This document shows positions 53,953-63,511 of a stretch of 64,000 nucleotides of DNA, piece after piece. Where the stretch lies: positions 124,001 through 188,000 of the forward strand of contig NZ_SJXM01000001.1 of the NCBI RefSeq assembly GCF_004336805.1, read 5' to 3'. Position 1 is the stretch's first letter, and every line of letters starts with the position of its first letter. A model generated the notes under the pieces. That model worked only from the letters and a program-made list of their open reading frames with translations, had not been told where the DNA came from and did not search any database. Position numbers and translations under genes: made by a program. Source of the stretch: Aeromicrobium sp. IC_218. Lineage in GTDB: Bacteria > Actinomycetota > Actinomycetes > Propionibacteriales > Nocardioidaceae.

Positions 53953-56034
53953 TTGAACGTCCGCATGCTGCGTGGTGCGCGCCGACCGGCCGTCGCCGGA
54001 CTGGCGGCCGTGCTCGCCGGAGGGATCCTGACGCTGCCGTCCGGGGCCATGGCCGACGACCCGGTCCAGCCGACCCGCGTGATCCTCACGCCCACCGAGA
54101 CGCCCGAGACCAGCCAGGCCATCACCTTCCAGGGAGCCGAGCTCGACGACACCTCCGCGAAGGTCGAGATCAAGCCGGCCGCCGGCGGGGCGACCCGGGC
54201 CGTCAAGGCCTACCTGCAGCCCAAGAGCATCAGCAACGACTTCCCGCACTTCTCGACCGTGGTGTCGGGCCTGAAGCCGGGGACGGACTACACCTACCGC
54301 GTGTCCACCGACGGCGCCTGGAGCGACTGGGCGACGTTCGGCACTGCCGACCCCGACGAGAAGGACTTCTCGTACGTCTACTACGGCGACGCCCAGATCG
54401 GCCTGGACACCACGTGGCCCGAGGTCGTCCGCCAGGCCCAGGCCAAGGCGCCGGACTCGATCGGCTCGGTGCACGCCGGCGACCTGATCGACACCGCCAG
54501 CAACGACGTCCAGTGGCAGAACTGGTTCAAGGGCATGAAGTCGGCCGCGACGACGACCAACGTCTTCGCCGCCCCGGGCAACCACGAGTACTCCGGCGAC
54601 AAGCTCATGACCGCCTGGAAGGCCCACTTCGAGTACCCGGCCAACAACCCGAACGACTCCACCATCGGCGAGATGGCGAAGCTGGCCGAGGGTGACTCCG
54701 AGGTCGCGCAGCAGTACCGCGCCTACTTCGACCACTGGAGCGAGTTCGCCGCCGAGACGGTGTACTTCTCCGACTACCAGGGCGTCCGCTTCATCACCGT
54801 CAACGCGACCCGCGACACGACGTTCCTGACGCCCGACGCGCTGCCCGCCTGCACGGCCGCGGACTGCCCGAGCACCAAGGTCGCCGAGCTGTGGACGCAG
54901 TACCAGGCCGCCTGGCTGGACCACGTCCTGACCGAGAGCCCGTCGAAGTGGAACGTCGTCACCTTCCACCAGCCCGTGTACTCGGGCTCGGAGGGCCGGA
55001 ACGAGCCGGTGCTGCGCCAGTACTGGGTGCCGGTCTTCGAGAAGCACGACATCGACCTGGTGCAGATGGGGCACGACCACGTCTACTCGCGCGGCTTCAA
55101 GGACACCACCGCCACGACGACCCCGGGCGTGACGTCCGGCCCGGTCTACATCGTCAGCAACTCCGGAGCGAAGCACTACGACCTGGAGACCGACGAGAAG
55201 AACGTCTGGACGAACAACGGCGCCACCCAGGTGCAGAAGGGCGAGGACTTCACGACCTACCAGGTCGTCGAGGTCAGCGAGGACACGCTGACCTACTCGT
55301 CCTACATCGCCGAGATCACCCCGTCGGCGCAGTGGTTCAAGAACGGCAAGAAGGTCGACACCGCCTACCAGGTCGGCGACCTGTGGGACCGCTTCACCGT
55401 CCACAAGACCGACGCCGGCAAGAAGGCCGTCGTGGAGGACGGCGTGACCCCGCCGGTGCTCGAGCAGCCCGACGCCGCCCCGGTGATCGCCGGGCAGCCG
55501 AAGGACGTCCGCGCGAAGGCCGGCGACACCGTCCGCCTGAGCGTGTCCGCCACCGCCGCGAAGCCGCTCAGCTACCAGTGGCAGCGTCGCTCGGGCAACG
55601 GCGCGTGGACGGACCTGACCGGCAAGCGGGGCGCCTCGCTCGACCTGACCAAGGTCACCCCGGCCGAGAACAGCCGCCGCTACCGCGTGGTCGTGACGGC
55701 CGGCACCCGCAGCACGGTGTCGCGCGAGGTCTCGCTGAAGGTCACCCAGCGGGCGTCCTCGGTGAAGATCGGCTCGGTCACCGCCAAGCGCGGCAAGGCG
55801 GTGAAGGTCAAGGTCCGCCCGAGCGTGGACGGCACCGTCAAGGTCCGCGTCAAGCAGGGCCGCACGACGCTCACCAAGATCGTGCGGGTCAAGGCCGGCC
55901 GGACGGTCACGGTGAGCCTGCCGCGCCTGTCGAAGAAGGCCTCCGGCCGCGCGACGGTCACGGTCTCGCTCGACGCGGCCGGCTCGGTCTACGCCGACTC
56001 GTCGGCCCGGACGTCGGTGAAGGTCCGCCGCTAG
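53953..56034 (+). CDS. Secreted metallophosphoesterase (purple acid phosphatase type)
   Basis: 693 residues. TTG 53953 was chosen because AGAGGA is 6 nt upstream. The ATG at 53965 has none. The signal peptide (VAGLAAVLAGGILTLPSGAMA) leads to a fibronectin-like N-domain (about 35-135). Next is a metallophosphatase core with GDAQIG, HAGDLIDT, APGNHEY, TFHQPVYSG and QMGHDHVYSRG (about 140-430). An Ig-like domain and a second beta domain (KIGSVTAKRGKAVKVKVRP) complete it. It should release phosphate from organic phosphates outside the cell. Confidence 0.92.
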   Translation: MNVRMLRGARRPAVAGLAAVLAGGILTLPSGAMADDPVQPTRVILTPTETPETSQAITFQGAELDDTSAKVEIKPAAGGATRAVKAYLQPKSISNDFPHFSTVVSGLKPGTDYTYRVSTDGAWSDWATFGTADPDEKDFSYVYYGDAQIGLDTTWPEVVRQAQAKAPDSIGSVHAGDLIDTASNDVQWQNWFKGMKSAATTTNVFAAPGNHEYSGDKLMTAWKAHFEYPANNPNDSTIGEMAKLAEGDSEVAQQYRAYFDHWSEFAAETVYFSDYQGVRFITVNATRDTTFLTPDALPACTAADCPSTKVAELWTQYQAAWLDHVLTESPSKWNVVTFHQPVYSGSEGRNEPVLRQYWVPVFEKHDIDLVQMGHDHVYSRGFKDTTATTTPGVTSGPVYIVSNSGAKHYDLETDEKNVWTNNGATQVQKGEDFTTYQVVEVSEDTLTYSSYIAEITPSAQWFKNGKKVDTAYQVGDLWDRFTVHKTDAGKKAVVEDGVTPPVLEQPDAAPVIAGQPKDVRAKAGDTVRLSVSATAAKPLSYQWQRRSGNGAWTDLTGKRGASLDLTKVTPAENSRRYRVVVTAGTRSTVSREVSLKVTQRASSVKIGSVTAKRGKAVKVKVRPSVDGTVKVRVKQGRTTLTKIVRVKAGRTVTVSLPRLSKKASGRATVTVSLDAAGSVYADSSARTSVKVRR

Positions 56035-56050
56035 GACCCGCGAGCGCGCC

Positions 56051-56077
56051 GGCCCCCGCCCAGCCCGGGCGGGGGCC
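56051..56077 (+). terminator. Terminator after the phosphoesterase
   Basis: An 11-base-pair G+C stem (56051-56061 with 56067-56077) and a 5-nt loop, 17 bases after the stop codon and before the first tRNA-Ser. Confidence 0.75.
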
Positions 56078-56117
56078 GACGTGCGTCCCGGTACCCTGGC
56101 CACGGCCCTCGGGCCGA

Positions 56118-56208
56118 GGAGGGGTGCCGGAGTGGCCGATCGGAACCGCCTTGAAAGCGGTCGCTGGTGACGAGCCAGCCGCGGGTTCGAATCCCGCCCC
56201 CTCTGCCA
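56118..56208 (+). tRNA. tRNA-Ser (anticodon TGA)
   Basis: The class II tRNA has a 5' acceptor GGAGGGG pairing with CCCCTCT (one terminal G-T), anticodon loop CTTGAAA with anticodon TGA, a long variable arm (CGCTGGTGACGAGCCAGC region), T-arm GCGGG-TTCGAAT-CCCGC and an encoded CCA end (56206-56208). It reads UCN serine codons, mainly UCA. Confidence 0.93.
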
Positions 56209-56235
56209 CCGACCACCGACCAGCGAAGGACCCGC

Positions 56236-56691
56236 GTGTCCAGCACGACCTACCGTCTCGCCCGCCCCTACGCCCTGCGTGCGTTCGGGTTCCACTTGAT
56301 CGCCGCCGCGGTCACCGCGTTCGCCGGCGTCCTGGCGCTCGGCTCCGGCACCACCTGGGTGGACGTCGTGGGCTGGGTGCTGCTCGGCGTCACGGCGCTG
56401 GCCGTGCTCGACGGCGTCCGCGTGCTGGTGCGGCCGCCGGTGGTCGCGCGCCTGGACGAGCGTGGGATCCGGGCGGGACGGGGCGGTCAGGGTGAGCTGC
56501 GGGTCCTGTGGCGCGACGTGGAGACGGTCGAGTACGCCGACGAGGGCGGGCCGCGCCGCATGCAGCTGACGCTCAAGGCGGGCGGCGCGCCGTACGTCGC
56601 GCTGAGCGCGGTGGGCGAGCGCTCGGACGAGCTGATCCGCGAGGTGCACGCCCGGATGAACAGCGCGAACGGCTACCGCACGTTGGAGTGA
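56236..56691 (+). CDS. Hypothetical protein with two helices and a PH-like domain
   Basis: 151 residues from GTG 56236, with GAAGGA upstream. Two transmembrane helices (about 17-38 and 45-66) precede a soluble domain (VARLDERGIRAGRGGQGELRVLWRDVETVEYADEGGPRRMQLTLKAGGAPYVALSAV) of the bacterial PH-like type seen in small membrane proteins. The function is unknown. It lies between two tRNA-Ser genes. Confidence 0.75.
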   Translation: MSSTTYRLARPYALRAFGFHLIAAAVTAFAGVLALGSGTTWVDVVGWVLLGVTALAVLDGVRVLVRPPVVARLDERGIRAGRGGQGELRVLWRDVETVEYADEGGPRRMQLTLKAGGAPYVALSAVGERSDELIREVHARMNSANGYRTLE

Positions 56692-56758
56692 GCGGCCCCG
56701 ATTCGTCGCGGGGCGGACGGGTTTAGTAGCCTGTCCTGGTTGCCGTCTTCGGCGACGT

Positions 56759-56845
56759 GGAGATGTCGCATAGTGGCCTAGTGCGCCCGCCTGCTAAGCG
56801 GGTTGAGGTTGAAACCTCTCGCGGGTTCAAATCCCGCCATCTCCG
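56759..56845 (+). tRNA. tRNA-Ser (anticodon GCT)
   Basis: The acceptor GGAGATG pairs with CATCTCC. The anticodon arm is CCCGC-CTGCTAA-GCGGG (anticodon GCT), followed by a long variable arm and T-arm GCGGG-TTCAAAT-CCCGC. No CCA is encoded (CCG follows), so CCA must be added after transcription. It reads AGC/AGU. TAGTAG/TAGCCT about 30 bases upstream looks like a -10. Confidence 0.93.
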
Positions 56846-56852
56846 CCGAAAA

Positions 56853-56986
56853 CGCACGAAGCAGGACCGGAGCGACCAGTCACCGAGGTGGCTGGTCGTT
56901 CTGCGTGGTGCCCACGGCGGAGCTCGCTCCGGCTCCCACGCACGAAGCAAGACCGGAGCGACCAGTCACTGAGGTGGCTGGTCGTT
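56853..56986. repeat. Duplicated hairpin element after tRNA-Ser(GCT)
   Basis: A 48-base unit starting CGCACGAAGCA occurs at 56853-56900 and again at 56939-56986, with 46 of 48 bases identical. Each folds into an 11-bp stem (CGACCAGTCAC with GTGGCTGGTCG) and the second is followed by a T-rich tail. Both copies are also trailed by GGCGGAGCTCGCTCC. The first can serve as the tRNA terminator. The tract 56846-57289 contains no convincing gene. Confidence 0.75.
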
Positions 56987-57105
56987 TCGTTTCGGTACCA
57001 GGGGCGGAGCTCGCTCCGAGGTGCGTGGCGAGGCTGGCCCAGGAAGCACGGCACCCGGGCGAGGAGTGCGGCTCGCCCGCCGAGGTCGGTCGCGAGCCAG
57101 CAGGA

Positions 57106-57212
57106 CTCCCTCCGACAAGCTCAGGAAGCGGGAGCGGGATCGCTCCCTTCGACAGGCTCAGGGAGCGGCGAGAGCGAACCCAGCGGCTCCCTTCGACAAG
57201 CTCAGGAAGCGG
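57106..57212. repeat. Dispersed intergenic repeat, copies 4-6
   Basis: Three copies of CTCCCTTCGACAAGCTCAGG-type units stand at 57106-57132, 57142-57168 and 57186-57212, with one to four substitutions between them. They occupy the same 444-base gene-free tract as the tRNA-trailing repeats. Confidence 0.75.
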
Positions 57213-57241
57213 GAGCGGAAGCGGAGCGCCCGCAGACACGG

Positions 57242-57274
57242 CGAGAGCCCCCCACCGGTGGTGAGGGGCTCTCG
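57242..57274. terminator. Terminator after the GPGG small membrane protein gene
   Basis: CGAGAGCCCC (57242-57251) pairs with GGGGCTCTCG (57265-57274), with further CACC/GGTG pairing inside. It stands 16 bases beyond the stop codon on the minus strand. Confidence 0.75.
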
Positions 57275-57289
57275 TGCGTCCAGCGGTGC

Positions 57290-57433
57290 TTACGTGAAGA
57301 TGCTGACACCGCCGGGGCCGACGAGCAGACCGACGACGATCAGCACGATGCCCCACAGGATTTCACGTCGCAGCAGGGCGAAGACGCCCGCGACGACCAG
57401 GATGACGGCAAGGATCCACAGCAGGGTGCTCAT
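57290..57433 (-). CDS. GPGG-motif small membrane protein
   Basis: 47 residues with two hydrophobic segments (LLWILAVILVVAGVFALL and GIVLIVVGLLV) and the terminal motif GPGGVSIFT. ATG 57433 is preceded by GGAGGAAGGAAG. The C-terminal GPGG signature marks a widespread tiny actinobacterial membrane protein family of unknown function. Confidence 0.85.
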   Translation of the reverse strand: MSTLLWILAVILVVAGVFALLRREILWGIVLIVVGLLVGPGGVSIFT

Positions 57434-57509
57434 GGTGCACTTCCTTCCTCCGGACTAGGACGGGACGACGATGGCACCACCGGAGCGGTCGCGCACGTCG
57501 AGCGCCGGC

Positions 57510-57665
57510 CTAGCGGACGAAGCGGTACCGGACGAGCGTGCGGCCGTCGTGCTCGACGGCCTCGCCGGGGCCCTCGAGGCGCCAGCCGTCGGAGGTCATC
57601 GCGTCGAGCAGCTCGTGCAGGGGTCGCGGGCCGTCGGGGTCGAACAGCTCGGTGCGCGTGGTCAC
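57510..57665 (-). CDS. Small hypothetical protein
   Basis: 51 residues from GTG 57665, containing TELFDPDGPRPLHELLDAMTSDGWRLEGPGEA and ending RTLVRYRFVR. The mix of helix and strand looks protein-like, but the ribosome site is weak and I recognise no family. It is read in the same direction as its neighbours. Confidence 0.45.
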   Translation of the reverse strand: MTTRTELFDPDGPRPLHELLDAMTSDGWRLEGPGEAVEHDGRTLVRYRFVR

Positions 57666-57743
57666 CGGTCCATTCCACCGCAGGGGTCCGACGGCGGGGC
57701 GAGGGCGTCCGGGTGCGCGGTGGAAAGGGCCCGGACATGCAGC

Positions 57744-57820
57744 GAGCCGCCACGCGTTCGGGGGGTACGCGCGGCGGCTCAGCCAAGGACGACTGTAGGC
57801 GGGGACCCGGGGTCCCCGCC
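57744..57820. terminator. Two successive hairpins after csbD-like gene
   Basis: GAGCCGCC (57744-57751) pairs with GGCGGCTC (57773-57780). GGCGGGGACCC (57798-57808) is the mirror of GGGTCCCCGCC (57810-57820). The second hairpin lies 40 bases past the CsbD-like stop on the minus strand and is the more likely terminator. Confidence 0.6.
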
Positions 57821-57859
57821 AGCCGTCAGGTCGAAAATGACCCGATGGAACTAGACCGA

Positions 57860-58033
57860 TCAGTGCTTGAAGGCGTCCTTGACCTTCTCGCCGGCCTGCT
57901 TGAGGTCGGACTTGGTCTGGTCGCCCTTGCCCTCGGCCTCCAGCTCGGGGTCGTCCGTGGCCTTGCCGGCGTGTTCCTTGGTCTTGCCCGACAGGTCCTC
58001 GGCCGTGTTCTTCAGCTTGTCGTCGATGCCCAT
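57860..58033 (-). CDS. CsbD family protein
   Basis: 57 residues: MGIDDKLKNTAEDLSGKTKE at the N-terminus, then a Lys/Asp/Glu-rich helix ending in QAGEKVKDAFKH. This is the CsbD stress-protein pattern. CsbD-like proteins are induced by general stress sigma factors. ATG 58033 is preceded by AAGGAG. The upstream 90 bases are unusually A+T-rich (TAAGTTTTGAATAGG), marking the promoter region shared with the divergent gene at 58171. Confidence 0.9.
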   Translation of the reverse strand: MGIDDKLKNTAEDLSGKTKEHAGKATDDPELEAEGKGDQTKSDLKQAGEKVKDAFKH

Positions 58034-58170
58034 GACGCTCTCCTTCTGTCGTGCGCCCGGAAGCTCGTGTGGCGCTCCCGTTGCGCGATGAATAAGTTTT
58101 GAATAGGTTTAGCCTAGCGCGCGGATCCAGACAGGCAATCCGTGCAGGTCCGAGCAGGAGGGAGCGCCCC

Positions 58171-58419
58171 ATGAGCGCGATCCACGTCGTCCCCACCGGT
58201 GGCGCTTCGCGGCGTCCCAAGCGGCGCAGCCAGTGGGCGCGCCTCAGCTTCCGCCTGGAGGCGTCGCACGCCCAGCGCCTCCTGCGCGAGTTCCGTCGTG
58301 ACGAGTCGGTCCGGGCCTTCGGCCGGGTGCTCGGCGACGGCTCGGTCGTCCTCGTCGTCCACTGCCCGCGTCGCTACGAGACGGTCCAGAGCGTCCGTCG
58401 ACGCGTCGAGACGGCGTGA
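58171..58419 (+). CDS. Small basic hypothetical protein
   Basis: 82 residues, very arginine-rich (RRPKRRSQWARLSFRLEASHAQRLLREFRRDE) with a short beta tail (VVLVVHCPRRYETV). ATG 58171 follows AGGAGGG. The family is not recognised. It is divergent from csbD and 10 bases upstream of the ATPase gene. Confidence 0.65.
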   Translation: MSAIHVVPTGGASRRPKRRSQWARLSFRLEASHAQRLLREFRRDESVRAFGRVLGDGSVVLVVHCPRRYETVQSVRRRVETA

Positions 58420-58429
58420 GGCCGCTGTG

Positions 58430-58861
58430 GTGACGGACGTGAACCATGAGGGCGACTACGTGGACGGCCGACCCGCTCAGTCGAGCGGCGTGTTCGCACT
58501 TCCCTTCGAGCCGGCCAGCCCCGGCGAGGCGCGGGCGAAGATCGCCTCGGCGCTCGCCGACCACGGCGTGCCCCAGTCGGTGATCGACGACGCGGTGCTC
58601 GTGGTCAGCGAGCTCGTGACCAACGGCATCCGCCACGGGGCTCCGCGCCCCGACGGCACCCTCGAGGTCGCCTGGCGGACGTTCGAGAGCCTGGTGCAGG
58701 TCGCCGTCGTCGACGGCGGCACGGTCTCCACGCTCGAGCCGCTGCAGCTCAACGACGTGTCGCTGTCGGGCCGCGGCCTGCACATCGTCAACTTCGTGGC
58801 CGACTCCTGGCGGGTCGAGAGCGACGGCGGCACCCGCATCGTCGCCGACCTCACCTTCTGA
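58430..58861 (+). CDS. HATPase-type anti-sigma factor / regulatory kinase
   Basis: 143 residues. The GHKL ATPase core is plain: VSELVTNGIRHGAP (N box) and GRGLHIVNFVADSW (G box). Lone domains like this are RsbW/SpoIIAB-type anti-sigma or PrsR-like kinases. The GAF-SpoIIE phosphatase at 8825 is a conceivable opponent in a partner-switching network. GTG 58427 is an alternative start, and both lack a clear ribosome site. Confidence 0.85.
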   Translation: MTDVNHEGDYVDGRPAQSSGVFALPFEPASPGEARAKIASALADHGVPQSVIDDAVLVVSELVTNGIRHGAPRPDGTLEVAWRTFESLVQVAVVDGGTVSTLEPLQLNDVSLSGRGLHIVNFVADSWRVESDGGTRIVADLTF

Positions 58862-58867
58862 GCCGCG

Positions 58868-60175
58868 CTACTCCAGCGTGCTGAACCGCGGCCGCGGCGC
58901 GAGCTGCTTGCCGCGCCCGTAGTCCTCGGTCGACGTGGGGGTGACGCGCGCCGGGTCGTGACCGGCCTGCTCGAACACGTCACGCGCGATCTGGAACCAC
59001 GAGCGCGGCTCCCCGCCGCTGGTGACGTGGTACGTCCCGTACGGCCGGCGCTCGCGCACCAGGTCGACGATCTCGCGGGCCAGGTCGGACGTGTGGGTCA
59101 GCAGCCCCACCTGGTCGTCCACGACCGCGGGATCCACGCCGTCCTCGGCCAGCCGCTGCATGGTCGCCACGAAGTTGGGCCCGTCGCCGACCACCCAGCT
59201 CGTGCGCACGACGTAGTGGCGCGGCACGGTCTGCACCACCGCGTCGCCCGCGGCCTTGGTCTGGCCGTACACGCCGAGCGGGCTGAACGTCTCGTCGACG
59301 GGGTGGCTCTCGCGCTCGCCGTCGAACACGTAGTCGCTGGACACCTGCACCAGCGTCAGGCCGTGGCGGGTGGCGACCTTCGCCAGCTCGACGACGCCGT
59401 GGACGTTGACCCGCCACGCGTCGCGCCGGCCCTGCGGGGTCTCCGCCTCGTCGACCTTCGTGTAGGCGGAGGCGTTGACGATCGTGTCGTAGCGGCGCCA
59501 GTCGACCCGCTCGTAGGCCGCCGGGTCGGTGACGTCGAAGTCCTCGCGTCCCCACGCGTCCGCCTCGGGCAGGAGCTCCCGGAGCGCCCGGCCGAGCTGG
59601 CCGTTCGCTCCGAGCACGAGGGTGCGGCGCGGCGGCACCGGGCGGACGTCCGCCAGTCGGGGGTGGGCGCGGTCCTTGTCGCTCAGCTCGGCCCGGTCGA
59701 GCGGGACCGGCCACGCGATCGCGGCGGTCTCGTCGGCCAGGTTGAGGAAGGTGTAGGAAGCGTCCGGGCTCCAGTGGTCGTTGACCAGGTACGTGTAGGC
59801 GGTGCGCTCCTCGAGCGTCTGGTAGGCGTTGCCGACGCCCTGCGGGACGAACACCGCCCGGCCGGGGCCGACCTCGGTGGTGAAGACGGTGCCGAAGCTC
59901 TCGCCCTCGCGCAGGTCGACCCACGCGCCGAAGATGCGTCCGGTGGCGACCGAGACCAGCTTGTCCCACGGCTCGGCGTGGATGCCGCGGGTCGTGCCCA
60001 CCGCCTCGTTGTAGGAGACGTTGTTCTGCACGGGGCCGAAGTCGGGCAGGCCGAGGGCGACCATCTTCTCGCGCTGCCAGTTCTCCTTGAACCAGCCGCG
60101 GTTGTCGCCGTGCACCGGCAGCTCGAGCACGAGCAGGCCGGGGATCGCGGTGGCGGTCAGCGTGAGGTCGTCCAT
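58868..60175 (-). CDS. Bifunctional dTDP-4-dehydrorhamnose 3,5-epimerase / reductase fusion (RmlC-RmlD)
   Basis: 435 residues. The N-terminal 185 residues are the cupin epimerase (LTATAIPGLLVLELPVHGDNRGWFKE, VGTTRGIHAEPWDKLVSV, FVPQGVGNAYQTL). The C-terminal 250 are the SDR reductase (TLVLGANGQLGRALRELLP, VDEAETPQGRRDAWRVNVHG, SSDYVFDG, VYGQTKAAGD). Together they convert dTDP-4-keto-6-deoxyglucose to dTDP-L-rhamnose with NADPH. The start is only one base from the rmlB stop. Confidence 0.93.
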   Translation of the reverse strand: MDDLTLTATAIPGLLVLELPVHGDNRGWFKENWQREKMVALGLPDFGPVQNNVSYNEAVGTTRGIHAEPWDKLVSVATGRIFGAWVDLREGESFGTVFTTEVGPGRAVFVPQGVGNAYQTLEERTAYTYLVNDHWSPDASYTFLNLADETAAIAWPVPLDRAELSDKDRAHPRLADVRPVPPRRTLVLGANGQLGRALRELLPEADAWGREDFDVTDPAAYERVDWRRYDTIVNASAYTKVDEAETPQGRRDAWRVNVHGVVELAKVATRHGLTLVQVSSDYVFDGERESHPVDETFSPLGVYGQTKAAGDAVVQTVPRHYVVRTSWVVGDGPNFVATMQRLAEDGVDPAVVDDQVGLLTHTSDLAREIVDLVRERRPYGTYHVTSGGEPRSWFQIARDVFEQAGHDPARVTPTSTEDYGRGKQLAPRPRFSTLE

Positions 60176-60176
60176 C

Positions 60177-62095
<1,919 letters not shown>

Positions 62096-62137
62096 CGCGG
62101 ACTGGCCGCCGCGGGGCGCTCGGATAGCCTGACCCCC

Positions 62138-63445
62138 ATGAAGATTTCGGTGATCGGTTGTGGCTACCTGGGTGCGGTGCACGCCGCGTGCATGGCGAGC
62201 CTGGGGCACGAGGTCGTCGGCGTGGACGTCGACGAGCGCAAGGCGGCGGCGCTGAGCCGCGGCGAGGCTCCCTTCTTCGAGCCGGGCCTGCCCGAGCTGC
62301 TCACCGAGGCGATGGCCACGGGCCGTCTGTCCTTCACGACCGACATGTCCGCCGTCCAGGGCGCGGACGTCCACTTCGTGTGCGTCGGCACCCCGCAGAA
62401 GGCCGGCGAGTACGCCGCCGACATGACGTACGTGAACAGCGCGTTCACCGAGCTGCGTCCCTACCTGAGCGAGGGCAACGTCGTGGCGGGCAAGTCGACC
62501 GTGCCGGTCGGCACGGCCGAGCGCCTCGCCGCCGAGCTCGAGGGCACCGGCGCCGTCCTGGTCTGGAACCCCGAGTTCCTGCGCGAGGGCTTCGCCGTCG
62601 AGGACACCCTGCACCCGGACCGCCTGGTCTACGGCGTCGCCGCCAGCGAGGCCGGCCAGCGCTCGGTCGACGTGCTGGACGAGGTCTACGCGACCCCGAT
62701 GTCTGAGGGCACGCCGCGCCTGGTCACCGACTACGCCACGGCGCAGCTGGTCAAGGTCGCGGCCAACTCGTTCCTGGCCACCAAGATCTCGTTCATCAAC
62801 GCCATGGCCGAGCTGTGCGAGGCCACCGGCGCCGACGTCACGCAGCTGGCCGACGCGATCGGTCACGACGTGCGCATCGGCCGTCGCTTCCTCAACGCCG
62901 GTCTCGGCTTCGGCGGCGGCTGCCTGCCCAAGGACATCCGCGCGTTCATGGCCCGCGCCGGGGAGCTCGGCGTCGACCAGGCGCTCACGTTCCTGCGCGA
63001 GGTCGACGCGATCAACCTGCGCCGCCGCGCCCGCATGCTCGACCTGGCCCGCGCCGAGCTCGGCGGCTCGGTCGTCAACCGCAAGGTCGCCGTGCTGGGT
63101 GCCGCGTTCAAGCCCAACAGCGACGACATCCGCGACTCGCCGGCGCTCGACGTCGCGGTGCAGCTGGGCAAGGAGGGCGCGAAGGTGACGCTCTTCGACC
63201 CCGAGGCCATGGCCAACGCCAAGGCGAAGGCGCCCGAGCTCGGCTACGCCGACAGCATCGAGGACGCCGTCGACGGCGCCGAGCTGGTGCTGCTGCTCAC
63301 CGAGTGGAAGCAGTTCGTGCAGATGGACCCCAAGGCGATCGGCGAGCTCGTCGACGGCCAGCGCATCCTGGACGGCCGCAACGTCCTGGTGCCCAGCGAG
63401 TGGCGCGAGGCCGGCTGGACCTACCGCGCGCTCGGCCGCCAGTAG
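62138..63445 (+). CDS. UDP-glucose 6-dehydrogenase
   Basis: 435 residues. The Rossmann start is SVIGCGYLGAVHAACMASLGHEVVGVD, and the catalytic Cys lies in GGCLPKDIRAF (about 268) with the Lys before it. LGAAFKPNSDDIRDSPALDVA and DGRNVL complete the UDP-sugar dehydrogenase fold. It oxidises UDP-glucose to UDP-glucuronate for surface polysaccharides. TAGCCT (62125-62130) is 7 nt before ATG 62138, indicating a leaderless start. Confidence 0.95.
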   Translation: MKISVIGCGYLGAVHAACMASLGHEVVGVDVDERKAAALSRGEAPFFEPGLPELLTEAMATGRLSFTTDMSAVQGADVHFVCVGTPQKAGEYAADMTYVNSAFTELRPYLSEGNVVAGKSTVPVGTAERLAAELEGTGAVLVWNPEFLREGFAVEDTLHPDRLVYGVAASEAGQRSVDVLDEVYATPMSEGTPRLVTDYATAQLVKVAANSFLATKISFINAMAELCEATGADVTQLADAIGHDVRIGRRFLNAGLGFGGGCLPKDIRAFMARAGELGVDQALTFLREVDAINLRRRARMLDLARAELGGSVVNRKVAVLGAAFKPNSDDIRDSPALDVAVQLGKEGAKVTLFDPEAMANAKAKAPELGYADSIEDAVDGAELVLLLTEWKQFVQMDPKAIGELVDGQRILDGRNVLVPSEWREAGWTYRALGRQ

Positions 63446-63456
63446 TCCCGGCCCGC

Positions 63457-63505
63457 ACACGACGAAGCCCGCCCCCTCGCGTCGAGGAGGCGGGCTTCGT
63501 CGTGT
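63457..63505. terminator. Strong bidirectional terminator
   Basis: A perfect 17-base-pair stem (63457-63473 with 63489-63505) has an inner CCTC/GAGG pairing. It separates the UDP-glucose dehydrogenase gene from the convergent regulator gene. Confidence 0.88.
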
Positions 63506-63511
63506 CGTGGC

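Noticed and set aside
56803..57264. Several arginine-rich open frames downstream of tRNA-Ser(GCT)
   Set aside because: They run through the tandem hairpin repeats and dispersed repeats, and their repeated peptide simply mirrors the repeated DNA.
57510..58220. 236-residue minus-strand frame spanning the CsbD gene
   Set aside because: The CsbD protein is in a different frame with a good ribosome site; only the last 51 codons may be a separate small gene.
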